The notes under the pieces were generated by a model that was given only the letters and a program-made list of their open reading frames with translations, had not been told where the DNA came from and did not search any database. From CBCPNA01 sp965120415 (GTDB taxonomy: Bacteria; Bacillota; Clostridia; Lachnospirales; CAG-274), in the NCBI GenBank assembly GCA_965120415.1, contig CBCPNA010000004.1, forward strand, positions 1-23,663: 23,663 nt of DNA. The letters run 5' to 3'. Of this stretch, positions 1 through 8,148 are shown piece after piece. The translations under genes were made by a program, and so were the position numbers. The first letter of the stretch is position 1; each line of letters begins with the position of its first letter.

Positions 1-51
1 ATTTATATAAACAAAATAAAGTTGCAACAATTATTTTGGAATTTAGTTTAT

Positions 52-80
52 ATAATATTATATAATGCATATAATATTAT
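52..80. repeat. AT-only perfect inverted repeat downstream of trpS
   Basis: Arms of 12 bases (52-63 and 69-80) are exact reverse complements around the 5-base loop AATGC. The repeat lies just beyond the trpS stop codon. Neither strand has a following T-run, and the stem contains only A-T pairs, so it would be a poor intrinsic terminator. It may be a weak 3' end hairpin or a protein-binding dyad. The role is unknown. Confidence 0.5.
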
Positions 81-90
81 GTTACAAAAA

Positions 91-1083
91 TTATAAAAAT
101 CCTATCTTTTTCTTAACTTTCTGCATTGTTTTTTTTGCTATTTGCCTTGCTCTTTCTGCTCCTTTTTGCATTTCTTCTTGTATATATGCTTTATCTTTTG
201 ATAGATTATTAAAATTTTGCTGTATTGGCTTTATTTCTTCTACAATAGCCTCTGCTATAGCGTTTTTAAAGGCGGCGTAACCTATGCCCTTAAATTCATT
301 TTCTATATCTTTTATATCTTTTTTAGATATAGCAGAAAGTATGTTTAAAAGGTTAGATACCCCTGGCTTATTTTCTTTATCATAAAATATAGCGTTGTCT
401 GAATCTGTAACACTTTTTTTAATTTTGTTTGCTATTCGATTTAAATCTTCTAATAAAAATATAACGTTGTTTAAATTTTCGTCTTCTGATTTACTCATTT
501 TTTTATTAGGATTTAAAAGCGACATAATTTTAGCTGAAACTTTAGGCACATGTATATCTGGCACTTTAAAAACTTCGCCATAAATGTTGTTAAATCTTAT
601 AGCAATATTTCTTGCAAGCTCTATATGTTGACGCTGGTCTTCGCCAACTGGTACAAGGTCTGTTTGGTAAAGCAAAATATCAGCTGTTTGTAAAACTGGG
701 TAATTAAAAAGCCCTGCTGTTATATTTTCTTGCTTTTGTGATTTATCTTTAAATTGTGTCATCCTTGATAATTCACCTGTATAGGTAAAGCAATTTAATA
801 TCCATGCAAGCTCTGCATGCTCTGAAACGTTCGATTGGCAATATATAATATGCTTTTTATTATCAAGCCCTATAGCCAAAAAAAGGGTAAATAAATCTTT
901 TATCATTTTTCTTAATTTAATAGGATCTTGCCTTATTGTTATAGAATGCATATCTGCAATACAATATATACAATCATATTCATTTTGCAAATTTTGCCAG
1001 CTTTTAAAAGCACCTAAATAATTACCTAACGTTGGCATACCTGTAGGCTGCATGCCGCTAAATAGCCGTTTAATACCTTGCAT
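91..1083 (-). CDS. trpS: Tryptophan--tRNA ligase
   Basis: Class Ic aminoacyl-tRNA synthetase that charges tRNA-Trp with tryptophan using ATP in the cytoplasm. The 330-residue length is normal for bacterial TrpRS. Visible signatures are the HIGH-type segment TLGNYLG (residues 18-24) after MQPTG, the GEDQ motif (147-150), and KMSKS (195-199). A strong purine-rich RBS (AAAAGGGGG) lies 5 bases upstream of the ATG. The gene begins 14 bases after the stalk/propeller gene, so the two are almost certainly co-transcribed. No T-box leader sequence is visible upstream, although T-boxes often control trpS in this phylum. The assignment is secure; the odd point is its pairing with an envelope protein gene. 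Confidence 0.97.
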   Translation of the reverse strand: MQGIKRLFSGMQPTGMPTLGNYLGAFKSWQNLQNEYDCIYCIADMHSITIRQDPIKLRKMIKDLFTLFLAIGLDNKKHIIYCQSNVSEHAELAWILNCFTYTGELSRMTQFKDKSQKQENITAGLFNYPVLQTADILLYQTDLVPVGEDQRQHIELARNIAIRFNNIYGEVFKVPDIHVPKVSAKIMSLLNPNKKMSKSEDENLNNVIFLLEDLNRIANKIKKSVTDSDNAIFYDKENKPGVSNLLNILSAISKKDIKDIENEFKGIGYAAFKNAIAEAIVEEIKPIQQNFNNLSKDKAYIQEEMQKGAERARQIAKKTMQKVKKKIGFL

Positions 1084-1097
1084 ATTATCCCCCTTTT

Positions 1098-2591
1098 CTA
1101 ATCAAATTTGGTCAATTCTTTTGTATAGGTAGTATTATTAATTGTTACTAAATCTTCTTTAAATGTTGCTATACTAGCTATATTTTGTAATTTTTCATTA
1201 AATGCTATTCTATTTAAATATTCAAATTCACCAAGGTTAAACCGAAATAGATAAATATTAGTTTTTTTATTATAAGATGTTAAAAGATACATATATTCTT
1301 TATTTATAATAAAATCTTCGCCCATACCAAAAAATATGCTATCTTTGCCCCCTTCTCCATTTTCAAGATTTATAGAAGAAATGATAGTATATTTATTATC
1401 ATTTATATCCGGAAAATAATATATATCTTTTATATCCGCCTCATTTTCTGTATAATCTATTTTTTTATTATCTTCAAAATAATATTTTTTAATATTAGGT
1501 AAAACATTATTTTTATTATTTATTTTAGATGCTTCTAATTTTGATACTGTATATAAATAGCCTGATACTATTATATTTGTAAAAAATTCTCCATTTGTTA
1601 CTGTTTCATTTATTCTTTTTATATTGCTATAATCTGAAATGTCATAAACCATTGTTGTAGACTTTTGCTCTGTACTATCTGATGTAGAATAAGTTAATAT
1701 TAAGCTATTATTTGAAATATCTATATAAGAAAGCCCTTCTTCCAAAAGCTCTATTTTAAAGGCAAATTGCTCTGTATTTTCTTGTTCTTCATTATTTTCT
1801 AAATCTTCGTTTTTTAAATATACTTCTAAAAAATTACTGTCTGCATAAAAATTATAATTAGAAATAGATTTTATAAGATACTTTTCTGTTTGAGTATCAT
1901 CTATTAAGGAAGCAGTATCTTTTTGCACAAAATATTCTTCTTTATTTTTATTTATTAAAGTTTTAAGGTTTTCATAATTGCCAACTTTTGGCAAAAAGCA
2001 TACATTTTCTATTATTCCGTTTATTGTGTCTATTTCTTCTATTGGGTCAAACAAATCTTCTATATTGCTAATTATAATTAGGTTGTTATATGTAAAAATT
2101 TCTTTTTCGTAAATTTGGGCAAAAACTCTAAGAGGTATATAAGCTCTGTCGTTAATAATTATAGCACTATCTTCTATTTCTAGATTTTCTTCGCTAATGT
2201 TGTCTATAACACTTATTTTGTTTTCTCCATTATAAAAGATAATAGCTTTATTATTTAGCCTAATAACCGTCTGCTTGGTGCCTGATGAAAAGCTTACATT
2301 AGCTCCAAAAGCTGTTTTTAAAAGGGTGACTGGTATATATACCTTGCCATCTTTAATAACAGGGGTTAAGGTTGTGTCGTGTTCATCTATTAAAAATTGC
2401 TTTTCATCTACTAAAACTATAGGGCTATCTATATATATAACAACAGCGTTTTTAAGCTTATCTTCTATCGCTATTTCTGATGGTAATGGTTCTACAGCGT
2501 CTGCCTTTTTAAGGCTAAGCTGGATGATTAAAACGGCGGTTAATATTATAAAATAAGCTAAAAACATGTTAAAAATAATTTTATTTTTCAT
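1098..2591 (-). CDS. Stalk-domain / beta-propeller envelope protein, short propeller
   Basis: A 497-residue protein with an N-terminal hydrophobic segment (about residues 5-27) and a possible signal peptidase site after ADA (30-32), so it is probably secreted or membrane anchored. Residues about 48-175 look like a copper-amine-oxidase N-terminal-like 'stalk' region. It has the paired signatures YIPVTLLKTAFGA (85-97) and YIPLRVFAQIY (151-161) preceded by acidic/hydrophobic strands. Residues about 240-497 resemble the bacterial beta-propeller domain family, for example the DIKDIYYFPD...YTIISSINL stretch (386-408). The protein stops about where I would expect roughly half of that propeller still to come, so it may be a natural short form. 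The start follows an excellent GGAGG site (2597-2600 region), and the trpS RBS overlaps its end. Function is unknown; a carbohydrate- or wall-binding role is only a guess. Confidence 0.75.
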   Translation of the reverse strand: MKNKIIFNMFLAYFIILTAVLIIQLSLKKADAVEPLPSEIAIEDKLKNAVVIYIDSPIVLVDEKQFLIDEHDTTLTPVIKDGKVYIPVTLLKTAFGANVSFSSGTKQTVIRLNNKAIIFYNGENKISVIDNISEENLEIEDSAIIINDRAYIPLRVFAQIYEKEIFTYNNLIIISNIEDLFDPIEEIDTINGIIENVCFLPKVGNYENLKTLINKNKEEYFVQKDTASLIDDTQTEKYLIKSISNYNFYADSNFLEVYLKNEDLENNEEQENTEQFAFKIELLEEGLSYIDISNNSLILTYSTSDSTEQKSTTMVYDISDYSNIKRINETVTNGEFFTNIIVSGYLYTVSKLEASKINNKNNVLPNIKKYYFEDNKKIDYTENEADIKDIYYFPDINDNKYTIISSINLENGEGGKDSIFFGMGEDFIINKEYMYLLTSYNKKTNIYLFRFNLGEFEYLNRIAFNEKLQNIASIATFKEDLVTINNTTYTKELTKFD

Positions 2592-2740
2592 AAGTCCTCC
2601 AAGTTATTTATCCTTAATAGACAAAATAATATCTATAAAGACTTTTGATTAATCATTAGATTTAAATGGAATAAATAATAATTTATATTTATATTATAAA
2701 TATTTTAACTAAATTTAATACTTGTATACTTAAATAAAAG

Positions 2741-2754
2741 AAGGCTTTAGCCTT
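2741..2754 (-). other. Small hairpin at the predicted 5' end of the stalk-protein/trpS transcript
   Basis: The palindrome AAGGC-TAAA-GCCTT (minus-strand reading) falls at about +1 to +14 of the transcript expected from the 2759-2787 promoter and is followed by CTTTTATTT. It could stabilise the 5' end or cause some early termination. It is too short for a firm call. Confidence 0.35.
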
Positions 2755-2758
2755 TTAA

Positions 2759-2787
2759 ATTATATCATACAATATTTGTATAATCAA
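2759..2787 (-). promoter_or_regulatory. Sigma-A type promoter for stalk protein-trpS
   Basis: On the minus strand TTGATT (2782-2787) is followed by a 17-base spacer and TATAAT (2759-2764), with TGA just before the -10 box as in extended -10 promoters. It would give a leader of about 160 bases before the GGAGG and ATG at 2591. Confidence 0.65.
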
Positions 2788-3105
2788 GAATAATATAATT
2801 TTTAACATTGTATTTTATTATTAATGATATAAAATTTATAAGAAAGGCTTTTTATAGCCCCCTATATTAATTATTATAAGTCAGATATAATAAAAAAAGA
2901 CGCTTAAAATCGCCTTTAAAAGCTAAAACAATGTAATAATTAACATTATAAATTTTTCATAAATAACATAAATGATTTTCAAAAAACAACATATTATTCA
3001 GAAGATTTTAATCTCATAAGGCACTCACAAACATCTTTTTATACTTTTGTTATACTATATAAATATTTGTCAAATACAAAAAACTAGAGCTTTTATAGCT
3101 TTACA
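2788..3105. other. Gene-free AT-rich interval
   Basis: Together with 2592-2787 this is about 500 bases without an open reading frame that has a plausible RBS. It holds the stalk-trpS promoter, a probable minus-strand terminator (2892-2914) and several short dyads, such as AGATT-TT-AATCT near 3003. I see no T-box or known riboswitch core. It may be decayed coding DNA or an unrecognised RNA. Confidence 0.5.
2892..2914 (-). terminator. Possible intrinsic terminator after ynbB-like gene
   Basis: The minus strand reads GGCG...CGTC as an imperfect stem with one G-T pair, followed directly by seven T (A-run 2892-2898). It lies about 190 bases past the stop of the PLP-enzyme gene. A second, weaker AGCT-based hairpin followed by TTTTTT lies just after that stop (about 3080-3102). 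Confidence 0.45.
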
Positions 3106-4401
3106 CTAAAGCTTTACAAGCCCTTTTTCATACATTGTATTTAAGGCAAATATAACCCCTAGCTTAGCATGATGGTACGTAAGCCCTCCTTGCATATAAA
3201 CATTATAAGGGGGCTTTATAGGAGAATCAGCGCTAAGCTCTATAGATGAGCCTTGCACAAAAGCCCCACAAGCCATTATAACAGGATGGCTATAGCCCGG
3301 CATATCAAAAGGTTCAGGCTTTACAAAACTATCAACCGGTGCTGCTTTTTGTATACCTTCACAAAAGGCAATAACATTTTGTTTAGTATTTAGCTTTATA
3401 GCTTGTACAATATCTGTACGCTTTTCAAAAGAAGTCGGAAGAACAGAAAAGTTTAAATCTTCAAAAGCTTTAGCGCAAAAAACTGCCCCTTTAATGCTAG
3501 CGCAAACAACATTAGGCGCTAAAAATAGCCCTTGTATAAAAGATGGTATAACCCCAAGGCTTGCCCCAACATCTTTGCCTAAAGAGGGGGCTGTAAGCCT
3601 AAAGGCTGCGTTTTCTACATATTCTTTTTTGCCTACTATATATCCCCCTATAGGGGCAAGCCCTCCCCCAGGGTTTTTTATTAATGAGCCGACTACTAAA
3701 TCTGCCCCAACATCTGATGGTTCCAAAATCTCGACAAATTCGCCGTAACAGTTATCAACCATGCATATAATATCTTTTCTTTCATTTTTAACAATTTGTA
3801 TAATTTTTTTAATATCTTTTATATCAAGGCTTTTACGGTATTCGTAACCTTTAGAACGCTGTATTAGCACTAATTTTGTTTTATTATTTATATTTTTTGC
3901 TATATTTTCAAAATCAACATATCCATCTATCAAATCAAGCTCTCTATAATATACCCCTTGCTCTTTTAAAGAACCTCTGCTTTCCACTTTATAGCCTATT
4001 ACCTTTTCTAAAGTGTCATAGGGGCTCCCCACCACTGAAAAAAGTTCATCGCCGTATTTTAAATTACCAAATAAGGCTAATGTTAAGGCATGCGTACCAG
4101 AAACTATTTGAGGGCGCACTAATGCATCTTCTGTATTAAAAATATCTTTATATATATTTTCTAAAGTATCACGCCCTATATCGTTATAGCCGTAACCAGT
4201 TGTTGAAGAAAAGTGTATATCGCTTAATTTGTTTTTTTGCATAGCGCTTAAAACTTTATATTGGTTAATCTCTGCTATATTTTCTATTTCTTTAAATTTA
4301 TCCTTAACTTTTTTTTCTGCATTATAGCAAAATTTTAAAACATTTTCAGAAATATTAAATTTATTTTTTATATATTCATAATTTGTATCCATTGTATCCA
4401 T
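3106..4401 (-). CDS. ynbB: Methionine gamma-lyase family PLP enzyme (YnbB / 'aluminum resistance' type)
   Basis: A 431-residue fold-type I PLP-dependent enzyme of the family named in databases as methionine gamma-lyase family or aluminum resistance protein. The true substrate is not established. Visible features are TTGYGYNDIGRD (67-78), the phosphate-binding SGTHA (101-105), VDNCYGEF with the ring-binding Asp216 (215-222), and the Schiff-base lysine in SLIKNPGGG (Lys242). The length is typical. The gene starts 9 bases after miaA, and its GGAG overlaps the miaA TAG, so the two form an operon. In Bacilli, miaA and ynbB are separated by hfq and hflX; here those are absent. The first 18 bases are a 9-base tandem repeat encoding MDT-MDT, giving two possible ATG starts; GGAG spacing (6 bases) favours the first. 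Confidence 0.9.
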   Translation of the reverse strand: MDTMDTNYEYIKNKFNISENVLKFCYNAEKKVKDKFKEIENIAEINQYKVLSAMQKNKLSDIHFSSTTGYGYNDIGRDTLENIYKDIFNTEDALVRPQIVSGTHALTLALFGNLKYGDELFSVVGSPYDTLEKVIGYKVESRGSLKEQGVYYRELDLIDGYVDFENIAKNINNKTKLVLIQRSKGYEYRKSLDIKDIKKIIQIVKNERKDIICMVDNCYGEFVEILEPSDVGADLVVGSLIKNPGGGLAPIGGYIVGKKEYVENAAFRLTAPSLGKDVGASLGVIPSFIQGLFLAPNVVCASIKGAVFCAKAFEDLNFSVLPTSFEKRTDIVQAIKLNTKQNVIAFCEGIQKAAPVDSFVKPEPFDMPGYSHPVIMACGAFVQGSSIELSADSPIKPPYNVYMQGGLTYHHAKLGVIFALNTMYEKGLVKL

Positions 4402-4410
4402 TTTTTGCTC

Positions 4411-5340
4411 CTAAAAATTTAAATTTTTAATAATTTCATCCACCAAAAGATTTTTATTTTCAAACTTTAATATATCAAGCTCTATTGCATCTTTGTATTG
4501 ATGCTTAAACCATGTTAATTGCCTTTTTGCAAAATTTCTTGTATTTTTTTTGATTAAATCTATCGCTTGTTCTAAAGAAATTTCATTTTCTAAATATTTT
4601 ATTATTTCTTTATATCCTATAGCTTTAAAGGGCAATAAATCTTTTTTATAATGTTTTAAAAGGCTCGCCACTTCATCTATAAGCCCTTCTTTTATCATTA
4701 AATCTACCCTTAAATTTATTTTTTCATATAGTATATTTCTATCCATGTTTAAGACAAAAAACTTTGTATCGTAAGCTGCCTTTCTTGCCTTTTCTTTTAT
4801 ATTATGGCTAGATATAGGGGTTTTTGTTTGGGCAAAAAATTCTATAGCCCGTACTACTTTTTTTGTATTGTTATAGTGGATTTTTTCGGCTGAAATAGGG
4901 TCTATATTTTTTAGCATATTATGCAAAAATATGTTACCCTTTTGGCTAGCTATGCTATAAAGCTTTTGCCTAAGCTTTTCATCTTTAAAAGTTTGTATAA
5001 AATCGTTATCATATATTACAGAATTAATATAAAAGCCTGTACCACCAACTAATATAGGTATTTTACCTTTTTGATATATCAAATTGATATACTTTTTAGC
5101 AAGGCTTTTAAAAACAGCAACTGAAAAGTCTTCATTAGGGTAAAATTCATTAATTAAATAATGGTTAATACCTTGCATTTCTTCTTTTTTTATTTTGGCG
5201 GTGCCAATATCCATATGCTTATAAACTTGCATAGAATCAGCAGATATTATTTCTCCATTAAGCTTTTTAGCTAGAATTATGGATGTTTCTGTTTTGCCGC
5301 AAGCTGTGGCTCCAGCAATTATAATAAGGGGTTTTTTCAT
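4411..5340 (-). CDS. miaA: tRNA dimethylallyltransferase
   Basis: Transfers the dimethylallyl group from DMAPP to N6 of A37 in tRNAs reading codons that start with U, the first step of the i6A/ms2i6A modification. The 309-residue length is normal. Visible features are the P-loop GATACGKT (10-17), SADSMQVY (33-40) with the catalytic Asp, the INHYLI region, GGTGFYI, and the C-terminal QLTWFKHQ region typical of the family. The start is ATG, with GAGG about 9 bases upstream. It leads the miaA-ynbB pair. Upstream are the terminator of the SHOCT-like gene and a leader with a 12-base tandem repeat, so it probably has its own promoter. Confidence 0.97.
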   Translation of the reverse strand: MKKPLIIIAGATACGKTETSIILAKKLNGEIISADSMQVYKHMDIGTAKIKKEEMQGINHYLINEFYPNEDFSVAVFKSLAKKYINLIYQKGKIPILVGGTGFYINSVIYDNDFIQTFKDEKLRQKLYSIASQKGNIFLHNMLKNIDPISAEKIHYNNTKKVVRAIEFFAQTKTPISSHNIKEKARKAAYDTKFFVLNMDRNILYEKINLRVDLMIKEGLIDEVASLLKHYKKDLLPFKAIGYKEIIKYLENEISLEQAIDLIKKNTRNFAKRQLTWFKHQYKDAIELDILKFENKNLLVDEIIKNLNF

Positions 5341-5445
5341 AGTTTTTACCTCGGAATTTTAAAAAACTAAAGCAAAAATCTAAAGATAAATTTTTTAATT
5401 TTACAAACTAAAGACATGTAAAAATTAAAAATATATATATAATAT

Positions 5446-5469
5446 TTTTGATAACTCTTTTGATAACTC
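5446..5469. repeat. Two perfect 12-base tandem repeats upstream of miaA
   Basis: TTTTGATAACTC occurs twice in direct tandem (5446-5457 and 5458-5469), about 110 bases upstream of the miaA start in its leader/promoter region. The minus-strand reading gives two GAGTTATCAAAA units just before an AT-rich, -10-like stretch. It could be an operator with two half sites or a slippage product. Confidence 0.6.
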
Positions 5470-5510
5470 TAGAATTAATAAATTTTCAAGAACTTGCAAA
5501 ATTCTTTACC

Positions 5511-5537
5511 AAAAAAAGGCTATGTAAGCCTTTTAAT
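5511..5537 (-). terminator. Intrinsic terminator of the SHOCT-like gene
   Basis: Arms 5514-5521 and 5527-5534 pair as AAAAGGCT/AGCCTTTT around a 5-base loop. On the minus strand the stem runs into a T-run. It starts 3 bases after the stop codon at 5538 and separates this gene from miaA. Confidence 0.85.
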
Positions 5538-5921
5538 CTATTCATCGTCTGAAAAGTCCGAAAAGTTATCTTCTTTGAAAGCATCGCTAAAAGCATCATT
5601 TTTATCTTCACAAGATTTATTTATATTAAACAAACCTGAAATAGAGTTTGTAAAGTCTTCAAACATTTCTCCAGCTTTATTAATTAATTGCTCAGCATTA
5701 CCTTTAACTTTTAGAGGGTCATTTTTTGCCATTTTTTGTATTTTATTTTTAAAATCTTTCGCAAAACTGTCTATGTTGTTTGAAATTTTTTGGACACTTC
5801 TTTCAAACTCTTGCTTTGGAGTTAATTTTGTATTATTTAATGCATGTAATAATTTAACAGCCTCTTCAACGTTTATATCGCCGTCTTGCACCATTTTTAA
5901 AACAATTATTCTTTCTTGCAT
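5538..5921 (-). CDS. SHOCT-like domain small acidic protein
   Basis: A 127-residue protein. Residues 2-28 (ERIIVLKMVQDGDINVEEAVKLL) match the short SHOCT-like helix pair found at the N-terminus of YvlB/LiaX-type proteins, with the GxIxxEEAxxLL core. The middle (about 35-95) is predicted helical and charged. The last 25 residues are rich in Asp, Phe and Ser. There is no signal peptide or membrane segment. The chosen start (ATG at 5919-5921) has a strong AAGGAGG 6-7 bases upstream. A longer in-frame reading to 6047 would run through the promoter and is rejected. A near-consensus promoter and a terminator make it a single-gene unit. Function is unknown; relatives occur near envelope-stress genes. 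Confidence 0.75.
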   Translation of the reverse strand: MQERIIVLKMVQDGDINVEEAVKLLHALNNTKLTPKQEFERSVQKISNNIDSFAKDFKNKIQKMAKNDPLKVKGNAEQLINKAGEMFEDFTNSISGLFNINKSCEDKNDAFSDAFKEDNFSDFSDDE

Positions 5922-5969
5922 ACAATACCTCCTTATAAAAACAATCTTAAGGCGTTTATTATGACATAC

Positions 5970-5998
5970 ATTATATAAGATTATTACCCTATAGTCAA
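5970..5998 (-). promoter_or_regulatory. Near-consensus sigma-A promoter for the SHOCT-like gene
   Basis: On the minus strand TTGACT (5993-5998), a 17-base spacer and TATAAT (5970-5975) lie about 50 bases before the ATG. This is one of the best promoter matches in the window. Confidence 0.85.
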
Positions 5999-6135
5999 CA
6001 TTTTTTTTACAAATACACCTAAAATTTTTAATATGCTTAAAACGCATTAAGTATCATATCTTTATATATAAAAAACTATTGCAAAATAATTATAATTTTG
6101 TTAAACTTGTTTTATACAATAAGGAGGCCTTTATT

Positions 6136-8016
6136 ATGAGTAATTCTGTTTTAAATAAATTTGTTTTACCTAAAGAAATTTATCAAATTTTAGAAAGCTC
6201 TGAAATTGTTATCCCTAATACAAAAAAAGAAATATTAAATCTTGCTCTTGGTGGTGCTGGCAGCACCTTTGATGTTATTTACAAAATAAATAATACCCCT
6301 GTAAAAGAGGCTACCGTTGTAAGGTGCAAAAACGGTATCGCTATTAATTTTGATGATATAACTTTAAGAAGAAGAGACCCAAACAGCATGGTTATTGCTG
6401 ATGATAAAAGTACAGATAAACAAACTTATAAAGAACGTTTTGGTAAAACATTTGAAGAAGATAGGCTAGAAACTTTAAATTGGCTTAAAAATCAAGAAAA
6501 ACTTTTATTACTTCCGTTTTTTGCTGGCAATGAGCAGTTTAAGCTGGGGTATGATGCCCTTGCTATAATGCCTATAAATACTGCGTTTTTTGCTGCAGGG
6601 CTTTCTGACTTGCAAGGCTTTATACCAAAAGATAACCTGCCTAAAGATTTTTGCCCAAAAGCTATTATATATGTTGCTCCTCCTTTTAGGCATACTCATT
6701 TTAAAGGCAAGCAAGTTGTGGTGCATAATAGGCTTGATGATTTGCATGAAGTATTTTCTTATAACCTTTATCCTGGCCCTAGCGCTAAAAAAGGGGTATA
6801 TAGTATTTTATTAAATCTAGGTGAAAAGGAAGGCTGGAACACTTTACATGCATCTACAGTGCGTATAGTTACCCCTTATGAGCTTACCCTTACTATTATG
6901 CATGAGGGAGCATCGGGCGGGGGCAAAAGCGAAATGACAGAGCCTTTTCATAGGCAAGAAGATGGAAAACTGCTCCTTGCAACAAATATTTTAACAAACG
7001 AACAGACTTTAGTCCGTATGGCTGATACATGTGATTTGCACCCTATTACAGATGATATGGCTTTAGCCCATCCATCTATACAAACAGATAGCAAAAAGCT
7101 TGTTGTTGCTGATGCTGAAAACGGCTGGTTTTTAAGAGTTGATCATATTAAAAAATACGGTACAGAGCCAGAAACAGAAAAGCTATGCATGCATCCAAAA
7201 GAACCTCTTGTATTTTTAAATATAGATGCTGTAGCAAATTCTACTTGCCTTATTTGGGAACATACAGAAGATAGCCCCGGCAAGCCTTGCCCTAACCCAC
7301 GTATTATTTTGCCTCGTACTGCTAAAAAAAATGTACTAAATGAGGCTGCAGAAGTAGATATAAGAAGTTTTGGGGTACGCACCCCCCCTACCACTAAAGA
7401 TAACCCAAACTACGGTATAATAGGTATGCTCCATGTATTGCCACCTGCTTTAGCATGGCTTTGGAGACTTGTATCTCCACGTGGATTTGCTAACCCTTCT
7501 ATAGTAGACAATAGCACAGAAATGAAAAGTGAAGGAGTTGGCTCTTATTGGCCTTTTGCTACCGGCAAAATGGTTGTGCAAGCAAATTTACTTTTAACGC
7601 AAATTTTAAACACTCCTTCTACAAGATATATTTTAATACCTAATCAATATATAGGGGCTTATAAAGTTGGCTTTTCTGCGCAATGGGCAACAAGAGAATA
7701 TTTAGCAAGGAGAGGGGGCGCTAAATTTAAAAAAGATGTTTTAAAAGAAGCTAGATGTCCTCTTTTAGGCTACATACCAGAATCTATAAAAATCGACGGC
7801 ACTCTAATACCAAAAGGTCTATTAAAAGTTAATATGCAACCAGAAGTAGGCAATAAAGCCTATGATATAGGCGCTAAAATACTTACAGACTTTTTTAAAG
7901 AAGAATTAATAAAATATAATACAGAGGAGCTAATGCCCCTTGGCAAGCAAATAATAGATGCTTGCTTAAACGATGCCTCTTTAGATGAATACTACAATCT
8001 TATACCTAAATTATAA
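6136..8016 (+). CDS. DUF4914 family protein, PEP carboxykinase-like
   Basis: A 626-residue cytoplasmic protein that I recognise as DUF4914. No membrane segment is visible. Residues 257-266 (EGASGGGKSE) form a P-loop resembling the kinase-1a loop of ATP-dependent PEP carboxykinase (GxSGxGKT). It is followed by an acidic pair in HPITDDMAL (302-310), HPKEPLVFLNID (353-364) and NPRIILPR (387-394), in the order expected for PEPCK (HPKNIIFLTxDA, TRVxYP). These parallels suggest a divergent nucleotide-dependent kinase or carboxykinase fold; the reaction is unknown. The start at ATG 6136 follows AAGGAGG (6121-6127, spacing 8). An upstream in-frame ATG at 6079 has no RBS. The gene is monocistronic, with a clear terminator after it and a divergent neighbour. 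Confidence 0.85.
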   Translation: MSNSVLNKFVLPKEIYQILESSEIVIPNTKKEILNLALGGAGSTFDVIYKINNTPVKEATVVRCKNGIAINFDDITLRRRDPNSMVIADDKSTDKQTYKERFGKTFEEDRLETLNWLKNQEKLLLLPFFAGNEQFKLGYDALAIMPINTAFFAAGLSDLQGFIPKDNLPKDFCPKAIIYVAPPFRHTHFKGKQVVVHNRLDDLHEVFSYNLYPGPSAKKGVYSILLNLGEKEGWNTLHASTVRIVTPYELTLTIMHEGASGGGKSEMTEPFHRQEDGKLLLATNILTNEQTLVRMADTCDLHPITDDMALAHPSIQTDSKKLVVADAENGWFLRVDHIKKYGTEPETEKLCMHPKEPLVFLNIDAVANSTCLIWEHTEDSPGKPCPNPRIILPRTAKKNVLNEAAEVDIRSFGVRTPPTTKDNPNYGIIGMLHVLPPALAWLWRLVSPRGFANPSIVDNSTEMKSEGVGSYWPFATGKMVVQANLLLTQILNTPSTRYILIPNQYIGAYKVGFSAQWATREYLARRGGAKFKKDVLKEARCPLLGYIPESIKIDGTLIPKGLLKVNMQPEVGNKAYDIGAKILTDFFKEELIKYNTEELMPLGKQIIDACLNDASLDEYYNLIPKL

Positions 8017-8022
8017 AAAAAT

Positions 8023-8050
8023 AAGCTTACTTTATTTAAAGTGAGCTTTT
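8023..8050 (+). terminator. Intrinsic terminator of the DUF4914 gene
   Basis: A 12-base stem (8023-8034 with 8037-8048, one T-G pair) is followed by TTATT, 6 bases past the stop codon. Confidence 0.8.
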
Positions 8051-8072
8051 ATTAAATATTTTTAAAAAATTG

Positions 8073-8101
8073 TTTTGTAATTCTTGTTTTTATGGTATAA
8101 T
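8073..8101 (+). promoter_or_regulatory. Extended -10 promoter for the glycosylation operon
   Basis: TATAAT (8096-8101) is preceded by TGG (8093-8095), as in extended -10 promoters. The -35 region is weak (TTTTGT at 8073-8078 with 17-base spacing). It sits about 48 bases before the TTG start of the GT2 gene. Confidence 0.6.
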
Positions 8102-8148
8102 ATATAAGATTTTTAAGATTTTTATTAAATTTGAAAGGTTGATTTAGC

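Noticed and set aside
1098..1100. Frameshift explaining the short propeller protein
   Set aside because: The trpS RBS and start follow at once, leaving no room for a displaced C-terminal part.
2592..3105. T-box riboswitch upstream of the trpS operon
   Set aside because: No AGGGTGGNACCGCG-like core or matching terminator/antiterminator was found on the minus strand.
5922..6047. N-terminal extension of the SHOCT-like protein
   Set aside because: It would run through the near-consensus promoter and the AAGGAGG site, and adds no family-like sequence.
6079..6135. Upstream ATG for the DUF4914 gene
   Set aside because: It lacks an RBS and would place AAGGAGG inside the coding region; ATG 6136 has ideal spacing.
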